A program made the position numbers and the translations under genes. A stretch of 12,925 bases of DNA from Thiobacillaceae bacterium (GTDB lineage: Bacteria; Pseudomonadota; Gammaproteobacteria; Burkholderiales; Thiobacillaceae). The number at the start of each line of letters is the position of its first letter. The stretch's first letter is position 1. Location of the stretch: NCBI GenBank assembly GCA_012274165.1, contig JAAPAA010000020.1, forward strand, positions 1-12,925, read 5' to 3'. A model generated the notes under the pieces. The model did not search any database and had not been told where the DNA came from. It saw only the letters and a list, made by a program, of their open reading frames with translations. Of the stretch, positions 1-7,046 are shown piece after piece.

Positions 1-1
1 G

Positions 2-775
2 AATGTCGAGGTGCTGATTGGCACCTCGTTTGATACGCTGATCCAGGTGGCGGGCGACCGCGATGGCACCACCGGCGTATTGATGGGCGGACCAATGATG
101 GGCATGCCGGTGCCGGACCTCGACGTGCCCGTGGTCAAGGCCACCAACTGCATCCTGGTCAAATCCGCCGAGCTGTTCCCGCCCTTGCCACGTACGCTGC
201 CGTGCATCCGCTGCACCCGCTGCGCCGACGCCTGTCCGGCCGTATTGCAGCCGCAGGAGCTGTTCCGCTTCGCCAAGGCGGGCGATTTTGGCCGCGCGCA
301 GGAATACCACCTGTTCGACTGCATCGAATGCGGCTGTTGCAGCTATGTCTGCCCCAGCCATATCCCGCTGGTCGATTTTTATCGCTACGCCAAAAGCGAG
401 ATCTGGGCGCACGAAAAAGACAAGCGCGCGTCCGACCTCGCGCGCGAGCGCCACGAATTCCGCCTGTTCCGCCAGGAACGCGAAAAAGCCGAAAAAGCCG
501 AAAAGCTTGCCGCCAAGGCGCAAGCCAAACGCGCCGAGCTTGCTGCCGCGCCTGCCGCAGAACCGGGCAGCGCAGCCCCGAGCGAGGCTGACGCCAAGAA
601 GGCGCTGATCGCTGCTGCCCTGGCGCGTGCGCAAGCCAAAAAAGCCGAGGCCGCCCCCAAAAACACCGACAACCTGTCGCCCGACACCCAGCATGAGATC
701 GCGGAGATCGAAGCGCGCCGGTCTAAAATCCGTGAGCTGGCGAGGAAGCCGCTGGAATCTGAAGAGACGCCTTAA
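2..775 (+). CDS. rsxC: Rsx/Rnf electron transport complex subunit C, C-terminal part (5' end outside window)
   Basis: This is the peripheral subunit of the Rsx/Rnf membrane complex, which accepts electrons from NADH or ferredoxin and passes them through iron-sulfur clusters and FMN. The frame is open from base 2, before the first possible start (GTG at 11), so the gene begins upstream. Counting from that GTG, a conserved GGPMMG segment lies at residues 26-31. Two ferredoxin-type [4Fe-4S] motifs follow: C65, C68, C71, C75 and C104, C107, C110, C114. After about residue 130 the protein becomes a charged, Lys/Glu/Ala-rich tail of roughly 115 residues, probably helical or coiled coil, like the long variable tail of enterobacterial RsxC. 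The N-terminal Rossmann-like NADH/FMN region is not in the window. The stop overlaps the rsxD start by one base (TAATG), which suggests translational coupling. Identification is firm; whether the complex acts as Rsx (SoxR reduction) or as Rnf cannot be told from sequence. Confidence 0.95.
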   Translation, partial: NVEVLIGTSFDTLIQVAGDRDGTTGVLMGGPMMGMPVPDLDVPVVKATNCILVKSAELFPPLPRTLPCIRCTRCADACPAVLQPQELFRFAKAGDFGRAQEYHLFDCIECGCCSYVCPSHIPLVDFYRYAKSEIWAHEKDKRASDLARERHEFRLFRQEREKAEKAEKLAAKAQAKRAELAAAPAAEPGSAAPSEADAKKALIAAALARAQAKKAEAAPKNTDNLSPDTQHEIAEIEARRSKIRELARKPLESEETP

Positions 776-1827
776 TGCCCTCCCCTTTCATCATCGACCG
801 CAGCAGCGTTACCCAAATCATGGCCTGGGTGCTGGTGGCCTTGCTGCCCGGCATCGCGGTGTACGTCTGGCTGTTCGGCGCGGGCATCCTCGTCACCCTA
901 TCGCTCGCCACCGTCACCGCGCTGGCGGCCGAGGCAGCGATGCTGAAAGCGCGCGGCTATCCGCTCAAACCCTTCCTCACCGATCTGTCCGCCATCGTCA
1001 CCGCCTGGCTGCTGGCGCTGTCGTTGCCGTCGCTGGCGCCGTGGTGGCTAATCATCACCGGCACGCTGTTCGCCATCGTGGTCGCCAAGCATTTGTACGG
1101 CGGATTGGGACAGAATATTTTCAACCCGGCGATGGTGGGCTACGCCGTGCTGATCGTGTCGTTTCCGGTGCAGATGACGCACTGGGCGGGGCCGCTCGAA
1201 TTGACTTCAACCCACCTCGGCCTGGCTCAAAGCGCAGCGGTGATTTTTGGCGGTGAGGTGCCCAAAGCCACGCTCGACGCGATCACCATGGCCACACCGC
1301 TCGATGTGTTGCGAACCGGATTGCACCAGCAGTTGACGGTTGACGAAGTGATGACGCAGCCCATTTTCGGCCATTACGGCGGCGTCGGATTCGAGTGGCT
1401 GGCGGCGGCATTCGTGCTGGGCGGCCTGCTGCTGTGGGCGTTGCGCATCATCAGCTGGCAGGTGCCGCTGACGTTTCTGGCTGGCGTCTGGCTCACCGCT
1501 GGCTTTCTGCATTTCTTTGATGCCGGCCGCTTTGGCCCACCGTGGTTTCACCTGTTTACGCCGTCGGTCATGCTGTGCGCCTTTTTCATTGCCACCGACC
1601 CGGTGTCAGGCGCAACGACTCCACGCGGCAAACTGATTTTCGGATTGGGCGCGGGTGTCCTCACCATCGTCATCCGCACCTGGGGCGGCTTTCCCGACGG
1701 CGTGGCCTTCGCCATCCTGCTGATGAATGTGTGCGTGCCGCTGATCGACCAATATACCCAGCCGCGCGTGTATGGCGAAGCCGTCGTCGTTAAACGCGGC
1801 GGCGCAGGCAAGGAGCCGCGCGCGTGA
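775..1827 (+). CDS. rsxD: Rsx/Rnf electron transport complex subunit D (membrane flavoprotein)
   Basis: This is an integral membrane subunit of the Rsx/Rnf complex, homologous to NqrB, with covalently bound FMN. The 350-residue protein is full length for the family and consists largely of hydrophobic segments (for example around residues 16-56, 70-105, 120-133, and several after 195). The conserved GGLGQNIFNPAM stretch is at 109-120. The flavinylation region reads DAITMATPLD (168-177), so T174 is the expected threonine for phosphoester-linked FMN; the family motif is S/T-x-A-T. The ATG overlaps the rsxC stop by one base and no strong Shine-Dalgarno sequence is visible, which fits translational coupling. 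The C-terminus overlaps the rsxG start by four bases (GTGA). FMN is normally attached by ApbE, which is not in this window. Confidence 0.96.
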   Translation: MPSPFIIDRSSVTQIMAWVLVALLPGIAVYVWLFGAGILVTLSLATVTALAAEAAMLKARGYPLKPFLTDLSAIVTAWLLALSLPSLAPWWLIITGTLFAIVVAKHLYGGLGQNIFNPAMVGYAVLIVSFPVQMTHWAGPLELTSTHLGLAQSAAVIFGGEVPKATLDAITMATPLDVLRTGLHQQLTVDEVMTQPIFGHYGGVGFEWLAAAFVLGGLLLWALRIISWQVPLTFLAGVWLTAGFLHFFDAGRFGPPWFHLFTPSVMLCAFFIATDPVSGATTPRGKLIFGLGAGVLTIVIRTWGGFPDGVAFAILLMNVCVPLIDQYTQPRVYGEAVVVKRGGAGKEPRA

Positions 1828-2471
1828 GCGCCACCGCAGCCAGCCGCAACGCGCTGCGCACCGGTACCATCCTGCTGGTATTCGCCTGCGTCGGCACCGC
1901 CATTCTGGCGTTCACCCATCAGTCCACCGAACCCACCATCATGCGCGGCCAACAAGCCGAAAAACTCGCCCTGTTGAGCCAGGTCTTACCCTCCGCGCTG
2001 CATGACAACGACCTGTTGTCCGATCAGCACAGCGTGCCGCCCGACGATCTGCTGGGCACCCGCAAGGCCTCGTCTGTCTGGCTGGCGCGGCGCGCTGGCC
2101 AGTTCAGCGGCGTGGTGCTGGAAGCCATCGCGCCCGATGGCTACAGCGGCGATATTTCCCTGTTGATCGGGATCGACGCGAACGGTACCGTCACCGGTGT
2201 GCGCGTGACTGCCCACCATGAAACGCCGGGACTGGGCGATTACATCGATCATGCCAAGAGCCCCTGGATCGACCAGTTTTCCGGCAAATCGCTCGCCGCA
2301 CCATCGTCAAAGCACTGGAAAGTCATCAAAGACGGCGGCGTATTCGACGCCCGTGCCGGTGCCACCATCACCCCACGCGCGGTGGTCAGAGCGGTCAAAA
2401 ACGCGCTCGAGTATTTTGCCAAGCACCGTGCGGAATTCAACGCGCCGCCAGCCAGGGAGCCCCAAGCATGA
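1824..2471 (+). CDS. rsxG: Rsx/Rnf electron transport complex subunit G (FMN-binding)
   Basis: This subunit carries covalent FMN on the periplasmic side of the Rsx/Rnf complex and is homologous to NqrC. The protein has 215 residues, with one N-terminal transmembrane anchor at about residues 13-31 followed by a soluble FMN-binding domain. The flavinylation motif is AGATIT (178-183), so T181 is the expected FMN attachment residue; the first Ser of the usual SGAT is Ala here. A conserved HHETPGLGDYI segment lies at 131-141. The GTG start is supported by an AAGGAG ribosome binding site at 1810-1815, eight bases upstream, and by the four-base overlap with rsxD. The stop overlaps the rsxE ATG (ATGA). 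Confidence 0.95.
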   Translation: MSATAASRNALRTGTILLVFACVGTAILAFTHQSTEPTIMRGQQAEKLALLSQVLPSALHDNDLLSDQHSVPPDDLLGTRKASSVWLARRAGQFSGVVLEAIAPDGYSGDISLLIGIDANGTVTGVRVTAHHETPGLGDYIDHAKSPWIDQFSGKSLAAPSSKHWKVIKDGGVFDARAGATITPRAVVRAVKNALEYFAKHRAEFNAPPAREPQA

Positions 2472-3145
2472 TTTCCATGACCGAATTCCGCAGCCTGTTC
2501 CACAACGGCCTCATCAAGCAGAACACCGGACTGGTGCAACTGCTGGGCCTGTGTCCGTTGCTGGCGATCAGCAACAACGTGATCAACGCGTTGTCGCTGG
2601 GCATTGCGACCATGCTGGTGATGGCGGCGTCGAGCGGCGCGGTGTCGAGCGTGCGCCATTTTGTGCCGAACGAGATCCGCATCCCGGTATTCGTCCTCAT
2701 CATCGCCGCGCTGGTGACGGTGATCGACCTCGCGATGAATGCCTATGTGCATCCACTGTATCTGGTGCTGGGGATTTTCATTCCGCTCATCACCACCAAC
2801 TGCATCGTGCTGGCGCGTGCCGATGCCTTCGCCTCCAAAAACCACCCGCTGCACAGCGCGATCGACGGCATGGCAATGGGTCTCGGGCTGACGCTGGTGC
2901 TGGTGGTGCTGGGCGCTATCCGCGAAATCGCCGGCAAAGGCACCCTGCTTTCCGGCATCGATCTGGTGTTTGGCGAGTCGGCCAAAAGCTTCGTCCTGCA
3001 TGTGCTGCCCAACTATCAGGGTTTCCTGCTGGCGATTTTGCCGCCCGGCGCCTTCATCACGCTAGGCCTGCTCATCGCTGCTAACAACAGCTACAAGGCG
3101 CGCAGCACGCAACGCGCGCGCGCCGCTGTGCCTGCCGCAGCATGA
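2468..3145 (+). CDS. rsxE: Rsx/Rnf electron transport complex subunit E
   Basis: This is an integral membrane subunit of Rsx/Rnf, homologous to NqrD, that pairs with RsxA in the membrane core. The 225-residue protein has about six hydrophobic helices. The family hallmarks GLCPLLAISNN (27-37) and TTNCIVLARADAFASKN (109-125) are present. Its only two cysteines, C29 and C112, sit in these motifs; in the Nqr/Rnf family the equivalent residues, with two from the partner subunit, bind an intramembrane iron-sulfur centre. The ATG at 2468 is chosen because an AGGGAG site (2454-2459) lies eight bases upstream and the start overlaps the rsxG stop; an in-frame ATG three codons later is less well placed. 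The last bases overlap the nth start (ATGA). rsxA and rsxB are expected upstream of the window. Confidence 0.96.
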   Translation: MISMTEFRSLFHNGLIKQNTGLVQLLGLCPLLAISNNVINALSLGIATMLVMAASSGAVSSVRHFVPNEIRIPVFVLIIAALVTVIDLAMNAYVHPLYLVLGIFIPLITTNCIVLARADAFASKNHPLHSAIDGMAMGLGLTLVLVVLGAIREIAGKGTLLSGIDLVFGESAKSFVLHVLPNYQGFLLAILPPGAFITLGLLIAANNSYKARSTQRARAAVPAAA

Positions 3146-3837
3146 ACCCGGCCAAGCGCCACGAAATCTTCAGCCGCCTGCGCGCGGCCAACCCCCACCC
3201 CACCACCGAGCTGGAATATGCTTCGCCATTCGAATTGCTGGTGGCGGTAGTGTTGTCGGCGCAATCGACCGACAAGGGGGTGAACCTGGCCACGCGCAAG
3301 CTGTTTCCAAAGGCCAGCACGCCGGAGGCCATCTACGCGCTGGGCGAGGCGGGGCTGGCTGACGCGATCAAGACAATAGGTTTGTACAAGAGCAAAGCCC
3401 GCCACCTTATCGCCACCTGCCGGATGCTGATCGAACAGCACCACAGCACCGTGCCAGCCGAGCGCGCCGCGCTTGAGGCGCTTCCCGGCGTGGGACGCAA
3501 AACGGCGAATGTGATTCTGAATACGGCATTTGGCCAGCCGACGATGGCGGTCGACACGCATATCTTCCGGGTGTCCAACCGCATTGGCCTCGCCCCCGGA
3601 AAAACGGTTCTGGAGGTGGAAAAAAAGCTGCTGAAGACCATCCCGAACGAATTCCGCATCGACGCGCACCACTGGCTTATTCTGCATGGCCGCTATGTCT
3701 GTCAAGCGCGCAAACCGAAATGCGGCGAGTGCATCATTGCTGATTTGTGCGAGTTCAAGCACAAAACATTGCCCGCTCCGGCAAGCGGAAAAGCCAGCCC
3801 GCGCGTACTGCGTTCAGCCAAGCCCATTCAGACTTAA
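3142..3837 (+). CDS. nth: Endonuclease III (DNA glycosylase/AP lyase)
   Basis: This base-excision-repair enzyme removes oxidised pyrimidines from DNA and then cleaves the abasic site by beta-elimination, in the cytoplasm. The 231-residue protein has a helix-hairpin-helix motif LPGVGRKTANVILN (114-127) with the catalytic lysine K120, and the catalytic aspartate D138 in VDTHIFRV. The C-terminal [4Fe-4S] loop has C187, C194, C197 and C203, the classic C-x6-C-x2-C-x5-C pattern, at the same numbers as in E. coli. A basic tail of about 20 residues follows. The ATG overlaps the rsxE stop by four bases with no clear ribosome binding site, so translation probably depends on rsxE. The rsxE-nth linkage is the same as in E. 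coli. Confidence 0.97.
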   Translation: MNPAKRHEIFSRLRAANPHPTTELEYASPFELLVAVVLSAQSTDKGVNLATRKLFPKASTPEAIYALGEAGLADAIKTIGLYKSKARHLIATCRMLIEQHHSTVPAERAALEALPGVGRKTANVILNTAFGQPTMAVDTHIFRVSNRIGLAPGKTVLEVEKKLLKTIPNEFRIDAHHWLILHGRYVCQARKPKCGECIIADLCEFKHKTLPAPASGKASPRVLRSAKPIQT

Positions 3838-3845
3838 TCCCGGCC

Positions 3846-4280
3846 ATGTTTAACCCCAGCCGCGATCAGGTGCGCCAATTTTTTTTCAATGTATGGGCGA
3901 AATACCGCGCCGGGCAACCGCTGGCTGGAGCCGAACAGCCCGCGCTCGACGCGATCCTGACACACCCCGAATACCACGCCCTGCTTGATCAGCCCGAGCG
4001 TTATCTGGAGCGGGATTACCAGCCCGAATCCGGGGAAACCAATCCGTTTCTGCATCTATCCATGCACCTGGCGATCAGCGAGCAATTGTCGGTAGACCAG
4101 CCGCCCGGCATCCGCACGCGCTTCCAACTGCTGCTCAAACAGCACGGCGACGCGATGCCTGCACAGCATGCGGTGATGGAATGTCTGGCGGAAATGATCT
4201 GGCAAGCACAGCGTTACCAAACCGCGTTTGACTCAGCGGCATATTTGCGTTGTCTGGATCAGCAACTGGGTAATGCCTGA
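3846..4280 (+). CDS. DUF1841 family protein
   Basis: A 144-residue cytoplasmic protein of the DUF1841 family, recognised from its opening MFNPSRDQVRQFFFNVWAKY and from the LHLSMHLAISEQ segment near residues 72-83. The family is common in beta- and gammaproteobacteria and has no assigned function that I know of. There is no signal peptide, membrane segment or obvious catalytic motif; the protein looks mostly helical, with several His residues. The frame is open further upstream into nth, but the ATG at 3846 gives the family-typical N-terminus and avoids a 90-base overlap. It lies eight bases after the nth stop, so it is probably the last gene of the rsx-nth transcript. A link to Nth or Rsx is suggested only by this proximity. 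Confidence 0.85.
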   Translation: MFNPSRDQVRQFFFNVWAKYRAGQPLAGAEQPALDAILTHPEYHALLDQPERYLERDYQPESGETNPFLHLSMHLAISEQLSVDQPPGIRTRFQLLLKQHGDAMPAQHAVMECLAEMIWQAQRYQTAFDSAAYLRCLDQQLGNA

Positions 4281-4338
4281 AAGACCATCGCTGGCTGAGC
4301 TGCCACTAATCCAAGGGCGATGCTTATTGATCTTCAGT

Positions 4339-4356
4339 CTGTCGAAATACTGTCGA
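4339..4356. repeat. Direct repeat CTGTCGA with 11-base period, possible operator
   Basis: The heptamer CTGTCGA occurs at 4339-4345 and again at 4350-4356. The 11-base period places both copies on the same face of the DNA helix. They lie in the 127-base gap between the DUF1841 gene and the HDOD-GGDEF gene. A weak promoter-like pair (TTCAGT at 4333-4338, GATAAG at 4355-4360, 16 bases apart) overlaps them. This arrangement could be a tandem binding site for a regulator of the downstream gene, but two 7-base copies alone are thin evidence. Confidence 0.3.
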
Positions 4357-4407
4357 TAAGATTGGGGAACCCTAACTTGATTACCCCTCCACATCGCAGA
4401 TGAATCA

Positions 4408-6282
4408 ATGAACTCGCTTGATCAACTTAATATCAGCGCCCAGCTTCCCTCCCCCAAAGGGGTTGCGCTAGCTGTGCTTGAGATCTCGCGGCGCGATAAC
4501 GCGACCCTGGGTGAAGTCGCGCGCGTGGTGCAGACCGATCCCGCGTTGTCCGGACGACTGATCAAGCTGGCCAACACCGGATCACACATTCCGCGACCCG
4601 TGGTGTCTGTGCAGGAGGCCGTGGTGCGGCAGGGCATGACGTCTGTGCGTCAACTTGCCCTGGGATTTTCATTACTCGACCAATACCGTGCGGGCGTCTG
4701 CCAGGGATTCGACTATCAGGCCTTCTGGTCGCATTCGCTGCTCATGGGGCTGGCCATGCAGGCGTTGGGCGCACGGGTTCGATCGGCTGCCACCGACGAA
4801 TTGTTCATCTGCGGCTTGCTGGCACAGGTCGGGCAACTCGCGCTGGCCACCGCTTACCCTGATGAATACAGCGGCGTGCTGGCCACCTATCAAGCCGACC
4901 GCTCACAATCGCTCCTCGAGCTGGAACGGGCACAGCTGGAAACCGATCACACCGAGCTGGGTATCGTGATGATGGCCGACTGGGGGTTGCCCAAGGTTTT
5001 CACCGAGCCTCTGGCGCATTATGAAGATTCCCAACACGCCAACTTTGCCCACGATTCACGCGCAAGCAGCCTGATGCTGATTTTGCGGCTGTCGCATCAG
5101 CTGGCAGATTACGGACTCGCCAGCGCCCATGCGCGCCCGCAACTGGCGAAGGCCTGGATCATCCAGGCCGAAGCGCTCGACATCACGCCCGAAACCGCCG
5201 GCGGCTTTATCGACAAGGTGGTTGCAAGCTGGCGCGAATGGGGCGAATTGCTGAAAGTCCCAACGGCATCGCTGCCGCCCTTTGAGGCAATCTGCCAGGG
5301 ACAAACCGAAGCCCAGGAAGACCCGTTGTCACTGCGAATCGTGATGGCGGACGGCAATGCCCTGAGTCGCCGCAAAACCATGGCCTTACTGGTCGAAGAC
5401 AGCGCCCATGTCGTGTACCCCGCTGACAGCGGCAACGCCGCGCTCGCGCTGGCGATGGAGATCCTGCCGCATGTCATCATTGCGCATGACAAGCTGCCGG
5501 GGCTTGATGGCATCGAGTTATGCCATGCCTTGCGTGCAACGGAGGAAGGCCGCCGGATGCATATCCTGCTGATGGGCGACGAACACGGCGAAGATCAACT
5601 GATGCGCGCGAATGAAGCCAGCGCAGACGGCTATGTGCCCAGCTCGATCAGCGCGCAGGGACTGCGCATCCGGCTATTCGCTGCGCAACGCCTGCTGCAA
5701 TTGCAAAACAGCTGGGAAAAAGACCGCGCACAATTGCGCCAGATTGCTGCCGAACTGGCGGTGGCCAATCGCCGCCTGGCTACCGCCGCGCTGACCGATT
5801 CCCTGACCGGGCTCTCCAATCGCCGCTCGGCGATGGATCAACTCCAGCAAATCTGGAGTGCCACCACCCGGTCCGGCATGTCTCTTTCCCTGATCGTTCT
5901 CGATATCGACCACTTCAAGCAGATCAACGATACTTACGGCCATGCAGTGGGCGACATCGTATTGCGCGAAACCGCCGAGATTCTGCGCATGTCGGCACGC
6001 CGGGGAGCCAATATCAGCCGCATCGGAGGCGAAGAGTTTCTGGTCATTTGTCCCAACACTGACATCAAGGCGGCCATGCAAGCGGCTGAACGCTTGCGTA
6101 TCGCTCTCGAGTCCAATCCGATCAAGATCGGACGAGAGGAAAAAACCCTCACCATCACCGCCAGCTTCGGGGTCTCCACCAAGCAAACCAGCACGGCCGA
6201 CGTCGATGCTTTGGTCAATACCGCCGACCTCGCGCTTTATGCGGCCAAGCAGGCGGGACGAAACCGCTCTTGTGTCCGCTAG
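4408..6282 (+). CDS. HDOD - degenerate receiver - GGDEF diguanylate cyclase
   Basis: A 624-residue signalling protein with no transmembrane segment, so probably cytoplasmic. Residues ~8-215 form an HDOD domain (opening LPSPKGVALAVLEISRRD; the GLLAQVGQL stretch at 136-144 lacks the HD metal pair of true phosphohydrolases). Residues ~308-430 form a receiver-like domain and ~432-460 a short helical linker. Residues ~461-622 form a GGDEF domain with DSLTGLSNRR (464-473), LDIDHFKQINDTYGH (498-512) and an intact GGEEF signature (540-544), predicting cyclic di-GMP synthesis. In the receiver, H360 replaces the phosphoacceptor Asp, G316 one acidic-pocket residue, M389 the switch Thr and S412 the conserved Lys, so phosphorylation is not expected. 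The RxxD inhibitory site five residues before GGEEF reads RRGA, so feedback by c-di-GMP is probably lost. The ATG at 4408 is the only plausible start; an ATG at 4400 is out of frame and stops at once. The gene stands alone between a 127-base gap and a terminator. Confidence 0.92.
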   Translation: MNSLDQLNISAQLPSPKGVALAVLEISRRDNATLGEVARVVQTDPALSGRLIKLANTGSHIPRPVVSVQEAVVRQGMTSVRQLALGFSLLDQYRAGVCQGFDYQAFWSHSLLMGLAMQALGARVRSAATDELFICGLLAQVGQLALATAYPDEYSGVLATYQADRSQSLLELERAQLETDHTELGIVMMADWGLPKVFTEPLAHYEDSQHANFAHDSRASSLMLILRLSHQLADYGLASAHARPQLAKAWIIQAEALDITPETAGGFIDKVVASWREWGELLKVPTASLPPFEAICQGQTEAQEDPLSLRIVMADGNALSRRKTMALLVEDSAHVVYPADSGNAALALAMEILPHVIIAHDKLPGLDGIELCHALRATEEGRRMHILLMGDEHGEDQLMRANEASADGYVPSSISAQGLRIRLFAAQRLLQLQNSWEKDRAQLRQIAAELAVANRRLATAALTDSLTGLSNRRSAMDQLQQIWSATTRSGMSLSLIVLDIDHFKQINDTYGHAVGDIVLRETAEILRMSARRGANISRIGGEEFLVICPNTDIKAAMQAAERLRIALESNPIKIGREEKTLTITASFGVSTKQTSTADVDALVNTADLALYAAKQAGRNRSCVR

Positions 6283-6310
6283 CCGGGACGTCTGATTCCT
6301 CTATACACAA

Positions 6311-6352
6311 AAAAAACGGGGGCGGCCATTTACATGGCCGCCCCCGTTTTTT
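6311..6352. terminator. Bidirectional rho-independent terminator
   Basis: A perfect inverted repeat has arms CGGGGGCGGCCAT (6317-6329) and its complement (6334-6346), with a four-base loop TTAC. It is flanked by six A on the left (6311-6316) and six T on the right (6347-6352), so it reads as an intrinsic terminator from both strands. It sits between the stop of the HDOD-GGDEF gene and the stop of the convergent cytochrome gene and very probably ends both transcripts. Confidence 0.93.
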
Positions 6353-6369
6353 AGCTGACTCGTTGCGTG

Positions 6370-6693
6370 TCAGTACTTCAGATGCAGGCCGTTCTGTTTG
6401 GAAAAATACATGGCCAGATCCTGCATATCCGTATCGGTCAGGGCTTGTGCCTGCCCGGTCATGATGGGATTTTTGCGCTTGCCAGACTTGTAAGCTTTAA
6501 GTGAGTGATACAGATAATCACGATTCTGCCCTGCCAGCTTGGGGAACATCGACAGCGAACTCACTCCGTCAGCACCGTGACAGGCCGCGCAGGTGGTGGA
6601 CTTGGCCTTACCTGCCTCGGCATCGCCAGCGGCGTGGAGCGGCAACGAAAAAACCAGCGCAGCGCTCGCGAGGGCAAATAATGTTTTTTTCAT
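6370..6693 (-). CDS. Small class I cytochrome c (c553 type)
   Basis: A 107-residue exported mono-haem cytochrome. An N-terminal signal peptide (basic MKK, hydrophobic core, cleavage probably after LHA at residue 21) sends it to the periplasm. The haem motif CAACH is at residues 35-39, and M79 in NPIMTGQAQAL is the likely sixth ligand. KLAGQNRDYL and LAMYFSKQ are typical of the c553 / cytochrome c4-half family, which shuttles electrons to terminal oxidases or other periplasmic partners. The ATG at 6693 is chosen because GGAG lies six bases upstream and a proper signal peptide begins there; an ATG six codons upstream is less convincing. It follows the other cytochrome gene by 14 bases, so the two are probably co-transcribed. 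The redox partner cannot be told from this window. Confidence 0.92.
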   Translation of the reverse strand: MKKTLFALASAALVFSLPLHAAGDAEAGKAKSTTCAACHGADGVSSLSMFPKLAGQNRDYLYHSLKAYKSGKRKNPIMTGQAQALTDTDMQDLAMYFSKQNGLHLKY

Positions 6694-6707
6694 GGGAATC
6701 TCCGCGA

Positions 6708-7046
6708 TCATTGGGCCGGGCCGCTGTACGACGACGCGTAATAGGCTGCGAGGTCATTCATGTCCTGCTCGGTCAAACTACCCGCGATGGCATCCATGCT
6801 GGGGTGGCTGCGTTCGCCTGACTTATAACCTTTGAGCGCCGCCACAATGTAATCGGCGTGCTGCCCGCCCAGTTTCGGCACGCTGTATACATCAGGATAG
6901 GCAGTGCGCCAGCCGGGAATGCCGTGGCAACCGGCGCACATCGAAGTTTTGGTTTGTCCCACCTTGGGGTCGCCCGCTGCCTGAGCCGGCACGGCCAACG
7001 CCGTCAGCACAGAGACACACAGCATCATCGTGGTAGCTTTCATCAT
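6708..7046 (-). CDS. Small class I cytochrome c (c553 type), first of tandem pair
   Basis: A 112-residue exported mono-haem cytochrome c, similar in layout to its downstream neighbour (signal peptide ending AQA, mature protein starting AGD, YKSGERSHPSM resembling YKSGKRKNPIM). The haem motif CAGCH is at residues 37-41 and M84 is the likely axial ligand. The 14 residues between CAGCHG and PKLGGQ (43-56, starting IPGWRTAYP) form a longer loop than in the neighbour (10 residues, 41-50). The frame is open up to 7106, but the first of two adjacent ATG codons (7046) gives a normal signal peptide and has AAGAG five bases upstream; the second ATG (7043) is equally possible. The pair probably arose by duplication and is read as one operon from a promoter in the AT-rich region upstream. 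Confidence 0.9.
   Translation of the reverse strand: MMKATTMMLCVSVLTALAVPAQAAGDPKVGQTKTSMCAGCHGIPGWRTAYPDVYSVPKLGGQHADYIVAALKGYKSGERSHPSMDAIAGSLTEQDMNDLAAYYASSYSGPAQ

Noticed and set aside
3747..3845. Upstream extension of the DUF1841 frame to an ATG at 3747
   Set aside because: It would overlap nth by 90 bases and add 33 residues foreign to the family; the ATG at 3846 gives the typical MFNPSRDQV start.
4288..4323. Terminator after the DUF1841 gene from the inverted CATCGC/GCGATG
   Set aside because: The arms are six bases with a loop of about 25 bases and there is no T tract, so intrinsic termination is not supported.
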